From Bacillota bacterium (GTDB lineage Bacteria > Bacillota > Ch66 > Ch109): a DNA stretch of 64,000 nt. The number at the start of each line of letters is the position of its first letter. Positions within the stretch are counted from its first letter, which is position 1. The translations under genes and the position numbers were made by a program. Where the stretch lies: positions 1 to 64,000 of the forward strand of contig JABLWZ010000008.1 of assembly GCA_013178275.1 (NCBI GenBank), in the 5' to 3' direction. The notes beneath the pieces were generated by a model, which saw nothing but the letters and a program-made list of their open reading frames with translations, did no database searches and was not told the DNA's origin. This document shows positions 1-8,257 of this stretch, piece by piece.

Positions 1-123
1 GATTTGCCGCCAGCTTCCTTCAGATTCCGCCTCGCGGCGGACACCCTTGCTTTAAGCTATGGCTACTGCTGCCTTCGCCTTTCGGGACTTTCACCCTAGA
101 GACAGCGCCCATGCTGGGCGCAC
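1..123 (-). mobile_element. Group II intron, class C, 5' end (truncated by window edge)
   Basis: Read on the minus strand, the intron begins with GTGCG at position 123 and continues off the left edge. The first 120 nt match my memory of the domain I start of class C introns such as the Oceanobacillus iheyensis intron: a GCCCAGCATGGGC stem, then AGGGTGAAAGTCCC, GAAGGCAG, CAAGGGTGTCCG and GAATCTGAAGGAAGC blocks. The exon in front is a rho-independent terminator whose T-run (TATTTTT) abuts the intron, which is the insertion preference known for class C introns. No reverse transcriptase is visible because the body lies outside the window. Confidence 0.88.
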
Positions 124-129
124 AAAAAT

Positions 130-160
130 AACAATCGCCCACCGGCGGTGGGCGATTGTT
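130..160 (-). terminator. Rho-independent terminator of the DUF1540 gene
   Basis: A perfect 14-bp inverted repeat (130-143 with 147-160) is followed on the minus strand by TATTTTT. It starts 16 nt after the stop codon of the DUF1540 gene and is the insertion site of the group II intron. Confidence 0.9.
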
Positions 161-176
161 TACTGTTTTCCGGGTT

Positions 177-353
177 CTATCTGCCGGTGCTGTTGACGAA
201 GGTCGCGCAGTCCGTGGCCTCCGTGTCTCTGGCGTCGGGCGGCTGTATCTCGATCGAGTTTGCCAGGCAGCTGTTATTGTGGTCATTGTAGTAACAGTTG
301 TGTACCACGCACCTTACCCGGCTTATGCTGCTGCTGCTCTTTTCTACCCGCAC
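177..353 (-). CDS. DUF1540 domain-containing small Cys-rich protein
   Basis: A 58-residue protein starting at GTG (351-353), chosen because AAAGGAG lies 9 nt upstream; the open frame continues further but without a ribosome site. Residues about 12-51 fit the DUF1540 pattern: V-x-C-x4-C-Y-Y-N, then C-x-A-x2-I-x-I, then T-x-C-A-T-F near the end. Cys15, Cys20, Cys29 and Cys49 are probably metal ligands by analogy with the family, whose function is unknown. It lies 66 bp downstream of the 267-residue hypothetical gene on the same strand and ends in a strong terminator, so the two may be co-transcribed. Confidence 0.72.
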   Translation of the reverse strand: MRVEKSSSSISRVRCVVHNCYYNDHNNSCLANSIEIQPPDARDTEATDCATFVNSTGR

Positions 354-419
354 AACACACTGCTCCTTTCTGGATATAGTCTTTACATGGAATAGTGTTG
401 GCAGTATTCTCAAATTTTA

Positions 420-1223
420 TTATAGGCCCACCAAATCGAGGAGCCAGGGGAAGCTGGTGGTGAACACGGCCGCGGCCTGTATGACCAGGCCCGCCACGAC
501 CGGGTACTTGTCGGCCGCCTCCAGGATGGTCTTCAACCTTTGGAAACAGCTGTTGATGATCCCCTGCCGCCGCTCGGCCGGCGGCAGCCCGGCCTGCTGG
601 GCCAGTCCCTCGACGATCTCCAGCAGTTCGAACATCTGCCCCGGCTGCAGATCCAGACTCTCCAGCGCCAGGGTCAGTTCCCGCAGCCTCCGGTTCAGTT
701 CAGGCTCCGAGACCGCCGCCAGATTCTTCTGGATGCTGCTGCGAAGCTGTGGTATCTGATGGATTTCCCCGGTTTGAGTCTCAGAAGGGTCGCTGAGGTT
801 CAGCATCCTGATCTCCTTCTGAAACGCCCTGACGATGGCGGGGAGCTGCGAGACCAGGTGGTCCATGGTGTTGCCGGCCGGCGGGGGCGCCCCCATCGAC
901 TTCAGCTTTGCCTGTAAGGATTTTTCCTGCTCAGCCACGGCGGAGGTCAGGGTGGCGGTGAGGTCATAGGCCTCCTGGTCTTCCAGGAGAAGTCCGGTCC
1001 GTTCCCGGACGTCCTTTTCCACCTGCAGCCGGGCCTTGATGATCCGTGCCGTTCCACTGCTGTAGTGCCGTATGCAGCTGTTTGCCGCTATGTCCGCCGG
1101 TATGCGGCCGCGTTTGAACATAGTGCTGATGACCTTGAGGTTAGATTCTATTTCCTGGTTGATGCGGGACTGTTCGAGAAAGAAGCGGTAATTTATCAGT
1201 CCCCGGACTGCGTTATGGTCCAT
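420..1223 (-). CDS. Hypothetical protein, mostly helical, hydrophobic C-terminus
   Basis: I do not recognise a family. The 267-residue product looks soluble and helical over most of its length, with charged heptad-like stretches around residues 85-110 (AEQEKSLQAKLKSM) and 170-185, and ends with a hydrophobic segment (about the last 25 residues) that could be a single membrane anchor or packed helix. The ATG at 1223 is preferred to the ATG two codons upstream because AAGGA sits 7 nt before it, while it would be 1 nt from the other. It precedes the DUF1540 gene on the same strand. Confidence 0.6.
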   Translation of the reverse strand: MDHNAVRGLINYRFFLEQSRINQEIESNLKVISTMFKRGRIPADIAANSCIRHYSSGTARIIKARLQVEKDVRERTGLLLEDQEAYDLTATLTSAVAEQEKSLQAKLKSMGAPPPAGNTMDHLVSQLPAIVRAFQKEIRMLNLSDPSETQTGEIHQIPQLRSSIQKNLAAVSEPELNRRLRELTLALESLDLQPGQMFELLEIVEGLAQQAGLPPAERRQGIINSCFQRLKTILEAADKYPVVAGLVIQAAAVFTTSFPWLLDLVGL

Positions 1224-1398
1224 AGCCATTTCCTTTTCTGTTTAAACTCTTTACAACACTGTTGGGGGTATTCTAGCAATTACCGGGTTGACCGTCAAGA
1301 CAAATTCGCCCCATAATATGTCAGGGCTGGAAGGCATGTTCGATCATTAACAACGCATAGGATATTAAGTGTAATCGAATGAATCGGCGGGGGGCCAC

Positions 1399-2463
1399 AT
1401 GAGACGGGAAATCTCGACCGGGAAAATCGCCACCACCTTTATCGGGATGGTGCTTGGCGCCGGGTTCGCTTCGGGGCAGGAGATCCTACAGTTCTTCGGG
1501 TTCTTCGGCTGGTCGGGGGTATCGGCGGTGGCGCTGGCATCCCTGTTTTTTATCTTTTTCGGGTTCCTGGTGATGCAGGCGGGCAACCGGCTGAAAGCCC
1601 GTTCATACCTGGACCTGATAAACTCCCTGGCCGGCCCCCGGGTATCCCGGGCGGTGGACCTGACCGTGACCTTCTTCCTTTTCGGCACCCTGTCCATCAT
1701 GCTGGCGGGTGCGGGAGCGATCTTCGTCGAACAGTTCGGCCTTCCCGGCTGGTGGGGTTCGCTGCTGGTGATGGCGGTTTCGGTGCTGACCGTCTGGTTC
1801 GGCATGGCGGGAGTCGTCTCCGCGATGGGGGTGATAATCCCGGTGCTGCTGGTCTTTATCCTGGCGATAGGTCTCGGGACCCTGCTGCAGAACTACCCCG
1901 CCCTGACGTCCTCCACCCCGGCTGCCGAGCCGTCCCTGGCCCCGGTGTCTTTCTGGCCCTTCTCCTCCCTGCTCTACACCTCTTACAACCTCCTGACCGG
2001 GATCGCGATCCTGGTCCCCCTGGGCGGGATGGTCGAACACGGAAGGATCAAGGGGGGTGCGGTTCTCGGGGGGCTGACGATCGGCTGCACGGCCCTGGTG
2101 ATCCTCCTGTCCCTGCTCGCCCACCACCCGCAGGTGAAGTCCTACCAGGTCCCGATGCTGTATATCGCCGGGCAGCTTTACCCGCCGCTCTCTTCGGTCT
2201 ACAGCCTGGCGCTGCTCTCCGGCATGTACACGGCCTCGGTGGGATGCCTTTACGGGTTCGCCGCCCGCTGGTCTTCCCCGTTCGCTGGCGGCCGGTTCAA
2301 GGCCCTGGTGCTGTGCGGCAGCCTGCTGGGTTTCATCGCCGCGCGTTTCGGCTTCTCCACCCTGGTGCGCATCCTCTATCCCCTGGCCGGGCTGGCCGGC
2401 CTCTTCATTCTGGGGTCGATAACCTACCGCTTCCTGTCCCGGCTGCTGAACCGAGCCTCCTAG
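1399..2463 (+). CDS. YkvI family membrane protein (putative transporter)
   Basis: 354-residue integral membrane protein with about ten hydrophobic segments. The N-terminus has the GMVLGAGFASGQEILQFF segment characteristic of the YkvI family, which is distantly related to APC-type amino acid transporters; substrate unknown. A GGGGG run 4 nt before the ATG acts as ribosome site. It is a single gene on the plus strand and its 3' end overlaps the convergent polyferredoxin gene by 4 nt, so the two transcripts must overlap. Family assignment is good; transport function is inference. Confidence 0.8.
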   Translation: MRREISTGKIATTFIGMVLGAGFASGQEILQFFGFFGWSGVSAVALASLFFIFFGFLVMQAGNRLKARSYLDLINSLAGPRVSRAVDLTVTFFLFGTLSIMLAGAGAIFVEQFGLPGWWGSLLVMAVSVLTVWFGMAGVVSAMGVIIPVLLVFILAIGLGTLLQNYPALTSSTPAAEPSLAPVSFWPFSSLLYTSYNLLTGIAILVPLGGMVEHGRIKGGAVLGGLTIGCTALVILLSLLAHHPQVKSYQVPMLYIAGQLYPPLSSVYSLALLSGMYTASVGCLYGFAARWSSPFAGGRFKALVLCGSLLGFIAARFGFSTLVRILYPLAGLAGLFILGSITYRFLSRLLNRAS

Positions 2464-3803
2464 GCGTCGAGCCGGAATACCCGGATGGCCGAATCCTCCA
2501 CGGGGCACCCGTTCTCACACGCCCCGCAGCCCACACAGGCCTTCTCGTCCACCCACGGCCGCTCCATCTGGTCGAAGCTGACGGCAAACTGCGGACACTG
2601 CTCCAGGCAGAGCAGGCAGCTGATACCCTGGTTCCAGACCAGGCAGCGCTCCCGCTCCAGGATGGCGGTCCCGATCCTGACCTTCTCAATGGGAGTCGGC
2701 AGCAGCGCCCCGGTCGGGCAGACCTCCTGGCAGAGCATGCAGAGTTCGCAGCGGCCGCGTCGGGGCACCAGCTGCGGGGTCTCGAAGTTGTCCAACCCGC
2801 TGGCGAGCGGCATCGGCTGCAGACCCTGGCTGGGGCATACCTTGATGCAGCGTCCGCAGCGGCTGCAGAGGGAGGTGAAGCCTTCCTCCGCCCGCGCCCC
2901 CGGAGGCCGCAGCGGCAGCCTCGACGGGAAAAACTGGAGCAGGGACCAGAACGCGGCCGCTCCCGCGGCAACCACCCCTGCCTTCAATAAGACCCTCCGG
3001 GCGGGTATGACAGCCGCCCGGTTATTCCTCTCGCTTCGTTCCCAGGTCACCGAGCCTCGGGGACAGCTCTCCCAGCAGCGCCCGCAGAGGATGCAGTCAT
3101 CCCCCACCGCCCCCTGGTCCGCCCGGATGGCGTGGGTCGGGCAGTTTACCGAGCAGCGGCCGCAGCGGCTGCACGACTGATCGACGCTGAATCTCCAGCG
3201 CCGGTTATGCGAGATCAGCGACCAGGTTATCCCAGTCGGGCACAGGTAGACGCACCAGAACCGGGGGTACAGGAGCACGCCCAGGACGACGACGGTCAGC
3301 AGCAGCCAGGGGACGTACCCCGCGAATACCAGGGCGACCCCGCTGCTCAGCAGGGTATAAGGGGTAAGCAACAGCGGCAGGTTGGTCCCGATCAGGATCA
3401 GCAGCAGGAGGATGCCCAGCCACAGATAGCGAAGCCCTCTCAGCCGGTCCTCGATCCCGGGCCGTTTCGCCAGCAGGCGGCGGCCGAACCCCAAACGGAG
3501 GCTGTCCAGTATGGCCAGCATTCCTCCAACGGGACAGAGCCACCCGCAGAACACCCTCCCGAGCAACAGGCTGACCAGGATCAGCACGGCCGGCAACCAG
3601 GCCCAGAGCGCGGTCCCCCCGGGCGACCAGCGCAGTCCCGACAGCAGCAGCAGCGGGTCGGTGCGGGAAAGCCAGAGCAGGGCCGGGGCATCCGCGGGCA
3701 GTGGATAGGTAAGCCTGGCGGTGACCGCGACCACCGCCAGGAAAAAGCTGGCGGGAACCAGTGTCCGCCAGTATCTGAAAGGTTTACGTTCTTTCTTGCT
3801 CAT
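2460..3803 (-). CDS. NapH/NapG-like membrane polyferredoxin (4Fe-4S protein)
   Basis: 447 residues. The first half is NapH-like: four to five membrane segments with the CxxxCP motifs GRVFCGWLCPVG (about residue 85) and CVYLCPTG (about 187), followed by two ferredoxin clusters (CSRCGRCSVNCP, CILCGRCWESCP). A further hydrophobic segment near residues 270-290 leads into a second, NapG-like half with four Cys clusters (CSRCGRCIKVCP; CELCMLCQEVCP; CLLCLEQCP; CVGCGACENGCP). The protein can therefore hold a chain of 4Fe-4S centres linking quinol or membrane electrons to an external partner. Its ATG overlaps the stop of the upstream DUF362 gene (ATGA), indicating translational coupling. The electron acceptor is unknown. 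Confidence 0.85.
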   Translation of the reverse strand: MSKKERKPFRYWRTLVPASFFLAVVAVTARLTYPLPADAPALLWLSRTDPLLLLSGLRWSPGGTALWAWLPAVLILVSLLLGRVFCGWLCPVGGMLAILDSLRLGFGRRLLAKRPGIEDRLRGLRYLWLGILLLLILIGTNLPLLLTPYTLLSSGVALVFAGYVPWLLLTVVVLGVLLYPRFWCVYLCPTGITWSLISHNRRWRFSVDQSCSRCGRCSVNCPTHAIRADQGAVGDDCILCGRCWESCPRGSVTWERSERNNRAAVIPARRVLLKAGVVAAGAAAFWSLLQFFPSRLPLRPPGARAEEGFTSLCSRCGRCIKVCPSQGLQPMPLASGLDNFETPQLVPRRGRCELCMLCQEVCPTGALLPTPIEKVRIGTAILERERCLVWNQGISCLLCLEQCPQFAVSFDQMERPWVDEKACVGCGACENGCPVEDSAIRVFRLDA

Positions 3804-4792
3804 GCCTTAACCAGTGGGAGCTTCCCCCAGTCGATCTGCCCCAGCCCCATGTCCGCCGCTGCCTTGAGGTGCCTGACGTCCGTGGGTTTGAGCCCGAACA
3901 GCTCGGCTCCGTAAGCGTCCACCGCCACCGGGTCGGTCCCGAAGATCAGCTGGTTGTACTCCCGGATGTTCCCCGGCCCCCGGGGCCCTTTTTCAGTGAT
4001 ACCCCGGATAGCGTCCATGATTATCAGGTGCGGCTGCTTGAAAGCCGTCAACTCCGGGATGGAGGCGTCCAGGTTGCTGGAGTGCAGCGCCTGGCGGTTC
4101 CAGACCAGGCCCATCATGTTCTTCAGGCTCATGGTCAGCTTGGTGGAGCCGTGGTGTTTCAGTATGGGGAAGCTGATGAACAGGTCGGCCTCCAGCACGT
4201 CGTAGGAGAAGTAGGCGGTCTTCAGGTGCGGGCCCTTCAGGCTGACCTGGCGGTAGAACTTGTCGTTCAGGGTGCTGGGCACGATGAGCCTGCCTCCCGC
4301 CGCCTCGACAGCGGTCTTTATGCCGGTCCGCTCCAGGCACATGGCGGGGTTGGTGAAGGGGTAGTCGATCACCTTGACCTCCTTCGCCCCCTGCGCCAGG
4401 CAGCGCCTGACTAGGCCCGCGACCAGCCGGGGGTCGGTGACGGCGCCGCTGTCGGGGGCCACCGGCACGCTGAAGTTCGGCTTGATGGCCACCACGTCGC
4501 CCTTCCTGACCCAGGCCGCTATCCCGCCCATGGCCGCGAACCCCTTATCCAGCAGGGTCTCGGGGTCGCTGCCGTTGGCCACCACCAGCTTGGAGGCCCC
4601 GATGCCCCTGGCCCCGGCGCCACCCGTGCCGGCTGGTCCGGCGGGAGGATTCGCGGCGGGGTTGGCCTTCGGTTCATAGGCCGAGACATTATCGCCCTCC
4701 GAACCATCGGGGCTTTTGCTTCCGCACCCGACCAGCTCCAGGGGGATAAGGCCGGCCGCTATCAGCCAGAGGATAAACTCTCTCCGCTCCAT
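3800..4792 (-). CDS. DUF362 domain protein, predicted lipoprotein
   Basis: 330 residues. The N-terminus has a basic ERRE start, a hydrophobic stretch and a lipobox-like LVGC (Cys23), then a Gly/Ala/Pro-rich linker to about residue 65. The rest is a DUF362 domain: VAIKPNFSVP, a GAVTDPRLVAGLVR block, and the KHHGSTKLTMSLKNMMG segment. DUF362 proteins are often found beside or fused to ferredoxins; here it overlaps the polyferredoxin gene by 4 nt, so the pair probably forms one exported redox unit. GAGGTGG lies 4 nt before the ATG. No haem or cluster motif of its own is visible. Confidence 0.82.
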   Translation of the reverse strand: MERREFILWLIAAGLIPLELVGCGSKSPDGSEGDNVSAYEPKANPAANPPAGPAGTGGAGARGIGASKLVVANGSDPETLLDKGFAAMGGIAAWVRKGDVVAIKPNFSVPVAPDSGAVTDPRLVAGLVRRCLAQGAKEVKVIDYPFTNPAMCLERTGIKTAVEAAGGRLIVPSTLNDKFYRQVSLKGPHLKTAYFSYDVLEADLFISFPILKHHGSTKLTMSLKNMMGLVWNRQALHSSNLDASIPELTAFKQPHLIIMDAIRGITEKGPRGPGNIREYNQLIFGTDPVAVDAYGAELFGLKPTDVRHLKAAADMGLGQIDWGKLPLVKA

Positions 4793-4947
4793 GTGACCAC
4801 CTCTTATAAAAGAATGCTGAAGAAAGGTCGTAAGTTCATGCTTTAATTTTAAATCTCAGTTTAAAAATAATACAGGCCCGCAAATTAGTAAATTTTTATA
4901 TAATTAAAGATTAAAAGGCTGGGTTAAATCAACTTTAATATATGCGC

Positions 4948-4980
4948 AAAAAAGAACTGCTGTTTTATTTAACACAGCAG
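4948..4980 (-). terminator. Terminator of the treT-like gene
   Basis: CTGCTGT (4957-4963) pairs with ACAGCAG (4974-4980); on the minus strand the stem is followed by TTCTTTTTTG. It lies 45 nt after the stop of the glycosyltransferase gene. The rest of 4793-5024 is AT-rich and should hold the promoter of the DUF362 operon. Confidence 0.75.
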
Positions 4981-5024
4981 CGTATGATACATTTCATTTC
5001 GTATTCAGCGTCCATCCCACGAAC

Positions 5025-6332
5025 CTACTTCGCCGCCGGGGCTATCACACCCTCCTGCTCGGTGGTCAGGGAGTGGAAAAGCCTGAGGTACCTCAGGACG
5101 TTGGTTATCAATAAGAACTCGTGCCGCACCTTCTCCTTGCCCGCCTCGCCCATAGACTCCGCCAGCATCGGGTTACGCAGCAGGGTCAGTATCTTCTCCG
5201 CGCACTCCTCGACGGTGTCCACCAGGAAGCCGTTGACCCCGTCATCGATCTGCACCTTTATCCCCCCCACGTTGCCGCCGATCACGGGCTTGCCCTTCCA
5301 CATCCCCTCGGACACAGTCAGCCCGAAGCCCTCACGCAGGGACTTCTGGATGATGATGTCGGAGGCGGTCTGGAAGGCGTTTACCTCCAGGTCGGATACC
5401 CCGTTGAAGTTGGTAACGATCATGATGTCGTAGTCCTCGCCCGCCCGGCGGATGGTCTTGTACAGGTAGTCCCAGCCCTCGGGGTCGTCGCTGGCCATGG
5501 AGCCGACCAGGGCCAGGAGGGCGCTGGGAAATTCCTTTTTGACAATCCGGTAAGCGTCTATCACCCCCAGCGGGTCCTTCCACGGGTCAAACCGCGACAC
5601 CTGGGTGATCAGCGGCCGGTGGATGTCTACGCCGAAGCGGGTGATGATGGACTTGGCCTCCTCGGTCTCCAGCGGCTGGTTCTTGGGGCTCTTGGGGTCG
5701 ACCGAAGGGGTGATAATGGTCAGGTTCTTGAACTGGGCCCCCTCCTTGACGAACTCCTCCATGGTGAAGATGCTGGCGTCGTATTGGCTCACGTAGTCAT
5801 AGATAAAGTCCCAGTACTCGGGGTTAGGGGTTGAGGTGTCGATGTGGCATCTCCAGATCCACTTCTCCCCGGCCCGGGGCTTGCGGTAGCTGATAAGGGC
5901 GGCGGGCTGGGGGTCGTGGACGACGACGAAGTCGTAGTCCCAGTCCTGCATCAGTTCGGCGTTCAGCTTGTTGTACCTCAGGTAGATGCTCTTCTCCTTC
6001 TGGGTCAGGCGCCCCTCCTGCCCCTGCATCCGGTTGTGGAAGGTCTTGGTCACATGGAAAAACTCGTCTTCCCCCTTCATGGTCCACCAGTCGACCTGCA
6101 GCCCCATGTCCCGCATCAGCGGCACCATGGAGTTCATTATCTCGGCCACCCCGCCGCCGAAAGAGGTGGTGTTGACCATGACCACCCGTTTCCCCTTCAG
6201 CCTTTCGATCAGCAGGTCGAGCTCGTTGACCACCTCCCGATCCAGATACTCCAGGTAATCCTGATAGCTCTTCTCCCTCACCTTGACCAGCTGCACAGTT
6301 CCATCTCCCCCCGTTGTCTTGCATCTCACCAT
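5025..6332 (-). CDS. treT: Trehalose synthase, glycosyltransferring (TreT, GT4)
   Basis: 435 residues from the ATG at 6332; the frame is open further upstream but would run into the divergent gene. The N-terminal Rossmann half has FGGGVAEIMNSM, the nucleotide-sugar half has the GT4 E-x7-E signature in REGFGLTVSEGMWKGKP and the QVSRFDPWKDP segment. TreT makes trehalose from NDP-glucose and glucose, reversibly; the family occurs in Thermococcales and some clostridia. Only a weak GAG ribosome site precedes the ATG. It is divergent from treZ across about 60 bp, suggesting a shared promoter region and a common role in trehalose or maltooligosaccharide turnover. Confidence 0.83.
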   Translation of the reverse strand: MVRCKTTGGDGTVQLVKVREKSYQDYLEYLDREVVNELDLLIERLKGKRVVMVNTTSFGGGVAEIMNSMVPLMRDMGLQVDWWTMKGEDEFFHVTKTFHNRMQGQEGRLTQKEKSIYLRYNKLNAELMQDWDYDFVVVHDPQPAALISYRKPRAGEKWIWRCHIDTSTPNPEYWDFIYDYVSQYDASIFTMEEFVKEGAQFKNLTIITPSVDPKSPKNQPLETEEAKSIITRFGVDIHRPLITQVSRFDPWKDPLGVIDAYRIVKKEFPSALLALVGSMASDDPEGWDYLYKTIRRAGEDYDIMIVTNFNGVSDLEVNAFQTASDIIIQKSLREGFGLTVSEGMWKGKPVIGGNVGGIKVQIDDGVNGFLVDTVEECAEKILTLLRNPMLAESMGEAGKEKVRHEFLLITNVLRYLRLFHSLTTEQEGVIAPAAK

Positions 6333-6395
6333 AGTTTCAAGCAACTCTGGATATATTATTCTTAAACCTACCGCCTTATCTACAGGAGGAATAAT

Positions 6396-8192
6396 ATGAG
6401 CGATCTGCCGCCGATGGGAGCCGTGATACTGGATAAAGAGCGACAGCGGATTTCCTTCCGGGTGTTCGCCCACCAGAAACGGGTGAACCTGCTACTCCGC
6501 CAGGGGCGGAGGCAGCGCATCCTGCCCATGAAGCAGGAGCTGCCCGACGTTTACTCGCTGACCGTCGAGGGCCGGGGCCGGGACCTGCTGTACAAGTTTC
6601 AGGTCCCGGGGGAGGGAGACTTCCCCGACCCTTACAGCGGTTTTCAGCCCGAGGGGGTGCACGGGTTCTCCCGGGTGGTGGACCACCGGTCCTTTCCCTG
6701 GCGCGATGAGGGCTGGGGAGGGATACCCCAGGAGGAGCTGATGATTTACGAGCTACACGTCGGCACCTTCACCCCCGGGGGCAGCTTCGGGGAATTGGGT
6801 GAAAGGCTGGACTACCTGCAGGAGCTTGGCATCAACACCCTGGAGGTGATGCCGGTCGCCGAGACCCCCGGGCGCTGGAACTGGGGCTACGACGGCGTCT
6901 TCCCCTTCAGCGTCAACCACAACTACGGCTCACCCGACGACTTCCGGCTGCTGGTCGACCGCTGCCATCAGCGCGGCCTGGGGGTGATCCTGGACGTGGT
7001 CTACAACCACCTGGGCCCCGAGGGCAACTACCTGCCCCGGTTCGGCCCCTACTTCACCGACAAGCACCAGACCCCCTGGGGGGCGGCGGTCAACTACGAC
7101 GACGAATGCTCCGAATACACCCGCCGGCTGGTCCTGGACAACGTCACCCACTGGATAAGGAACTACCACCTGGACGGCCTGAGACTGGACGCGGTGCACG
7201 CGATCAGGGACGACAGCCGGCCGCACATCCTGCAGGAGATAGCCCGCACCGCCAGAGACCTGGAAAAAGAGCTGGGCCGCCGCCTGGTGATAATCGCCGA
7301 GACCGACGAAAACCAGTCCCGGCTGATTAACCCGGCCAGCCAGGGCGGTTACGGGATAGACGCCCAGTGGCTGGACGACTTCCACCACACCATCCACACC
7401 GTGATGACCGGTGAGGACCGGGGGTACTACCAGGACTACGGAAGCATCGAGGGGTTCGAGAAGGTGTTCAGGAACTACCTTTACACCGGGGAGTACTCCC
7501 GCTTCTGGAAGAAGCCCCGGGGGAGCGACGGCCGGGCCAATCCCGGTCGGCAGTTCGTGGTGGCGACCCAGACCCACGACCAGGTCGGCAACCGGGCCCA
7601 GGGGGAGCGCCTCTCCCACCTGGTCGGTTTCGGCCGAGCCAAGGTGGCGGCGGGTCTGGTGCTGCTTTCGGCCTACCTGCCGATGCTGTTCATGGGAGAG
7701 GAGTACGCCGAATCCCATCCCTTTCAGTTCTTTTCGGATTTTTCAGGCGAGCTTGCCCGGGCGGTCTCCGCGGGACGACGCGAGGAGTTCTCCCAGTTCG
7801 GGTGGCAGGAGGTCCCCGACCCCCAGGACCCCGGGACCTTTTACCGCTCGAAGCTCACCCCGCCGGGGGAATGGGACGAGCAGAACCGCAGCATGTTCAG
7901 ATTCTACCGCGACCTCATCGCCCTCAGAAAAACCCACCCGGCCCTGCGGGAGCCGGACAAGGACCGGCTGGAAGCGCGGGTGCACAAAAGCGAGCGGGTG
8001 GTCGAGCTGACCCGCTGGAGCCAGGAGGAGAAAATATCGGCCTGGTTCAACCTGGGGGACGATGAGTTCCCGCTGCCGCAGGAGGGCCGGTCAGGCCGGG
8101 TCCTGCTGCATTCAGAATGGGAGGCCTACGGGGGTAAGACCGCGAGGGAGGCCGACACCCTTCCCCCCGCCGCGATGGTGGTGTACGGTTAG
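6396..8192 (+). CDS. treZ: Malto-oligosyltrehalose trehalohydrolase (TreZ, GH13)
   Basis: 598 residues, the usual length. An N-terminal beta-sandwich (about 1-100) is followed by a GH13 barrel with VVYNHLGPEGNY, LDGLRLDAVHAI (nucleophile Asp265), IIAETDEN (acid/base Glu302) and the trehalohydrolase signature THDQVGNRAQGERL. The enzyme releases trehalose from maltooligosyl-trehalose (EC 3.2.1.141). Ribosome site AGGAGG lies 7 nt before the ATG. TreY, which makes its substrate, is not in the window; either it is elsewhere or TreZ here works on another alpha-glucan. TreT is divergent and a GH57 enzyme lies nearby. Confidence 0.92.
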   Translation: MSDLPPMGAVILDKERQRISFRVFAHQKRVNLLLRQGRRQRILPMKQELPDVYSLTVEGRGRDLLYKFQVPGEGDFPDPYSGFQPEGVHGFSRVVDHRSFPWRDEGWGGIPQEELMIYELHVGTFTPGGSFGELGERLDYLQELGINTLEVMPVAETPGRWNWGYDGVFPFSVNHNYGSPDDFRLLVDRCHQRGLGVILDVVYNHLGPEGNYLPRFGPYFTDKHQTPWGAAVNYDDECSEYTRRLVLDNVTHWIRNYHLDGLRLDAVHAIRDDSRPHILQEIARTARDLEKELGRRLVIIAETDENQSRLINPASQGGYGIDAQWLDDFHHTIHTVMTGEDRGYYQDYGSIEGFEKVFRNYLYTGEYSRFWKKPRGSDGRANPGRQFVVATQTHDQVGNRAQGERLSHLVGFGRAKVAAGLVLLSAYLPMLFMGEEYAESHPFQFFSDFSGELARAVSAGRREEFSQFGWQEVPDPQDPGTFYRSKLTPPGEWDEQNRSMFRFYRDLIALRKTHPALREPDKDRLEARVHKSERVVELTRWSQEEKISAWFNLGDDEFPLPQEGRSGRVLLHSEWEAYGGKTAREADTLPPAAMVVYG

Positions 8193-8208
8193 AATTATCA
8201 GCAAACAA

Positions 8209-8230
8209 GCGCGGGAACCAACTCCCGCGC
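8209..8230 (-). terminator. Hairpin between convergent treZ and stalk/DUF1266 gene
   Basis: Perfect 8-bp stem (8209-8216 with 8223-8230). On the minus strand it is followed by TTGTTTGC, on the plus strand by CCAGTCGTTT, so it most likely ends the minus-strand gene that stops at 8258 and may also slow the treZ transcript. Confidence 0.6.
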
Positions 8231-8257
8231 CCAGTCGTTTCGATAAAAACCAAATTA

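Noticed and set aside
540-917. Long plus-strand frame opposite the hypothetical gene at 420-1223
   Set aside because: It is a shadow of high-GC coding on the other strand, Pro/Arg/Gln-rich with no ribosome site.
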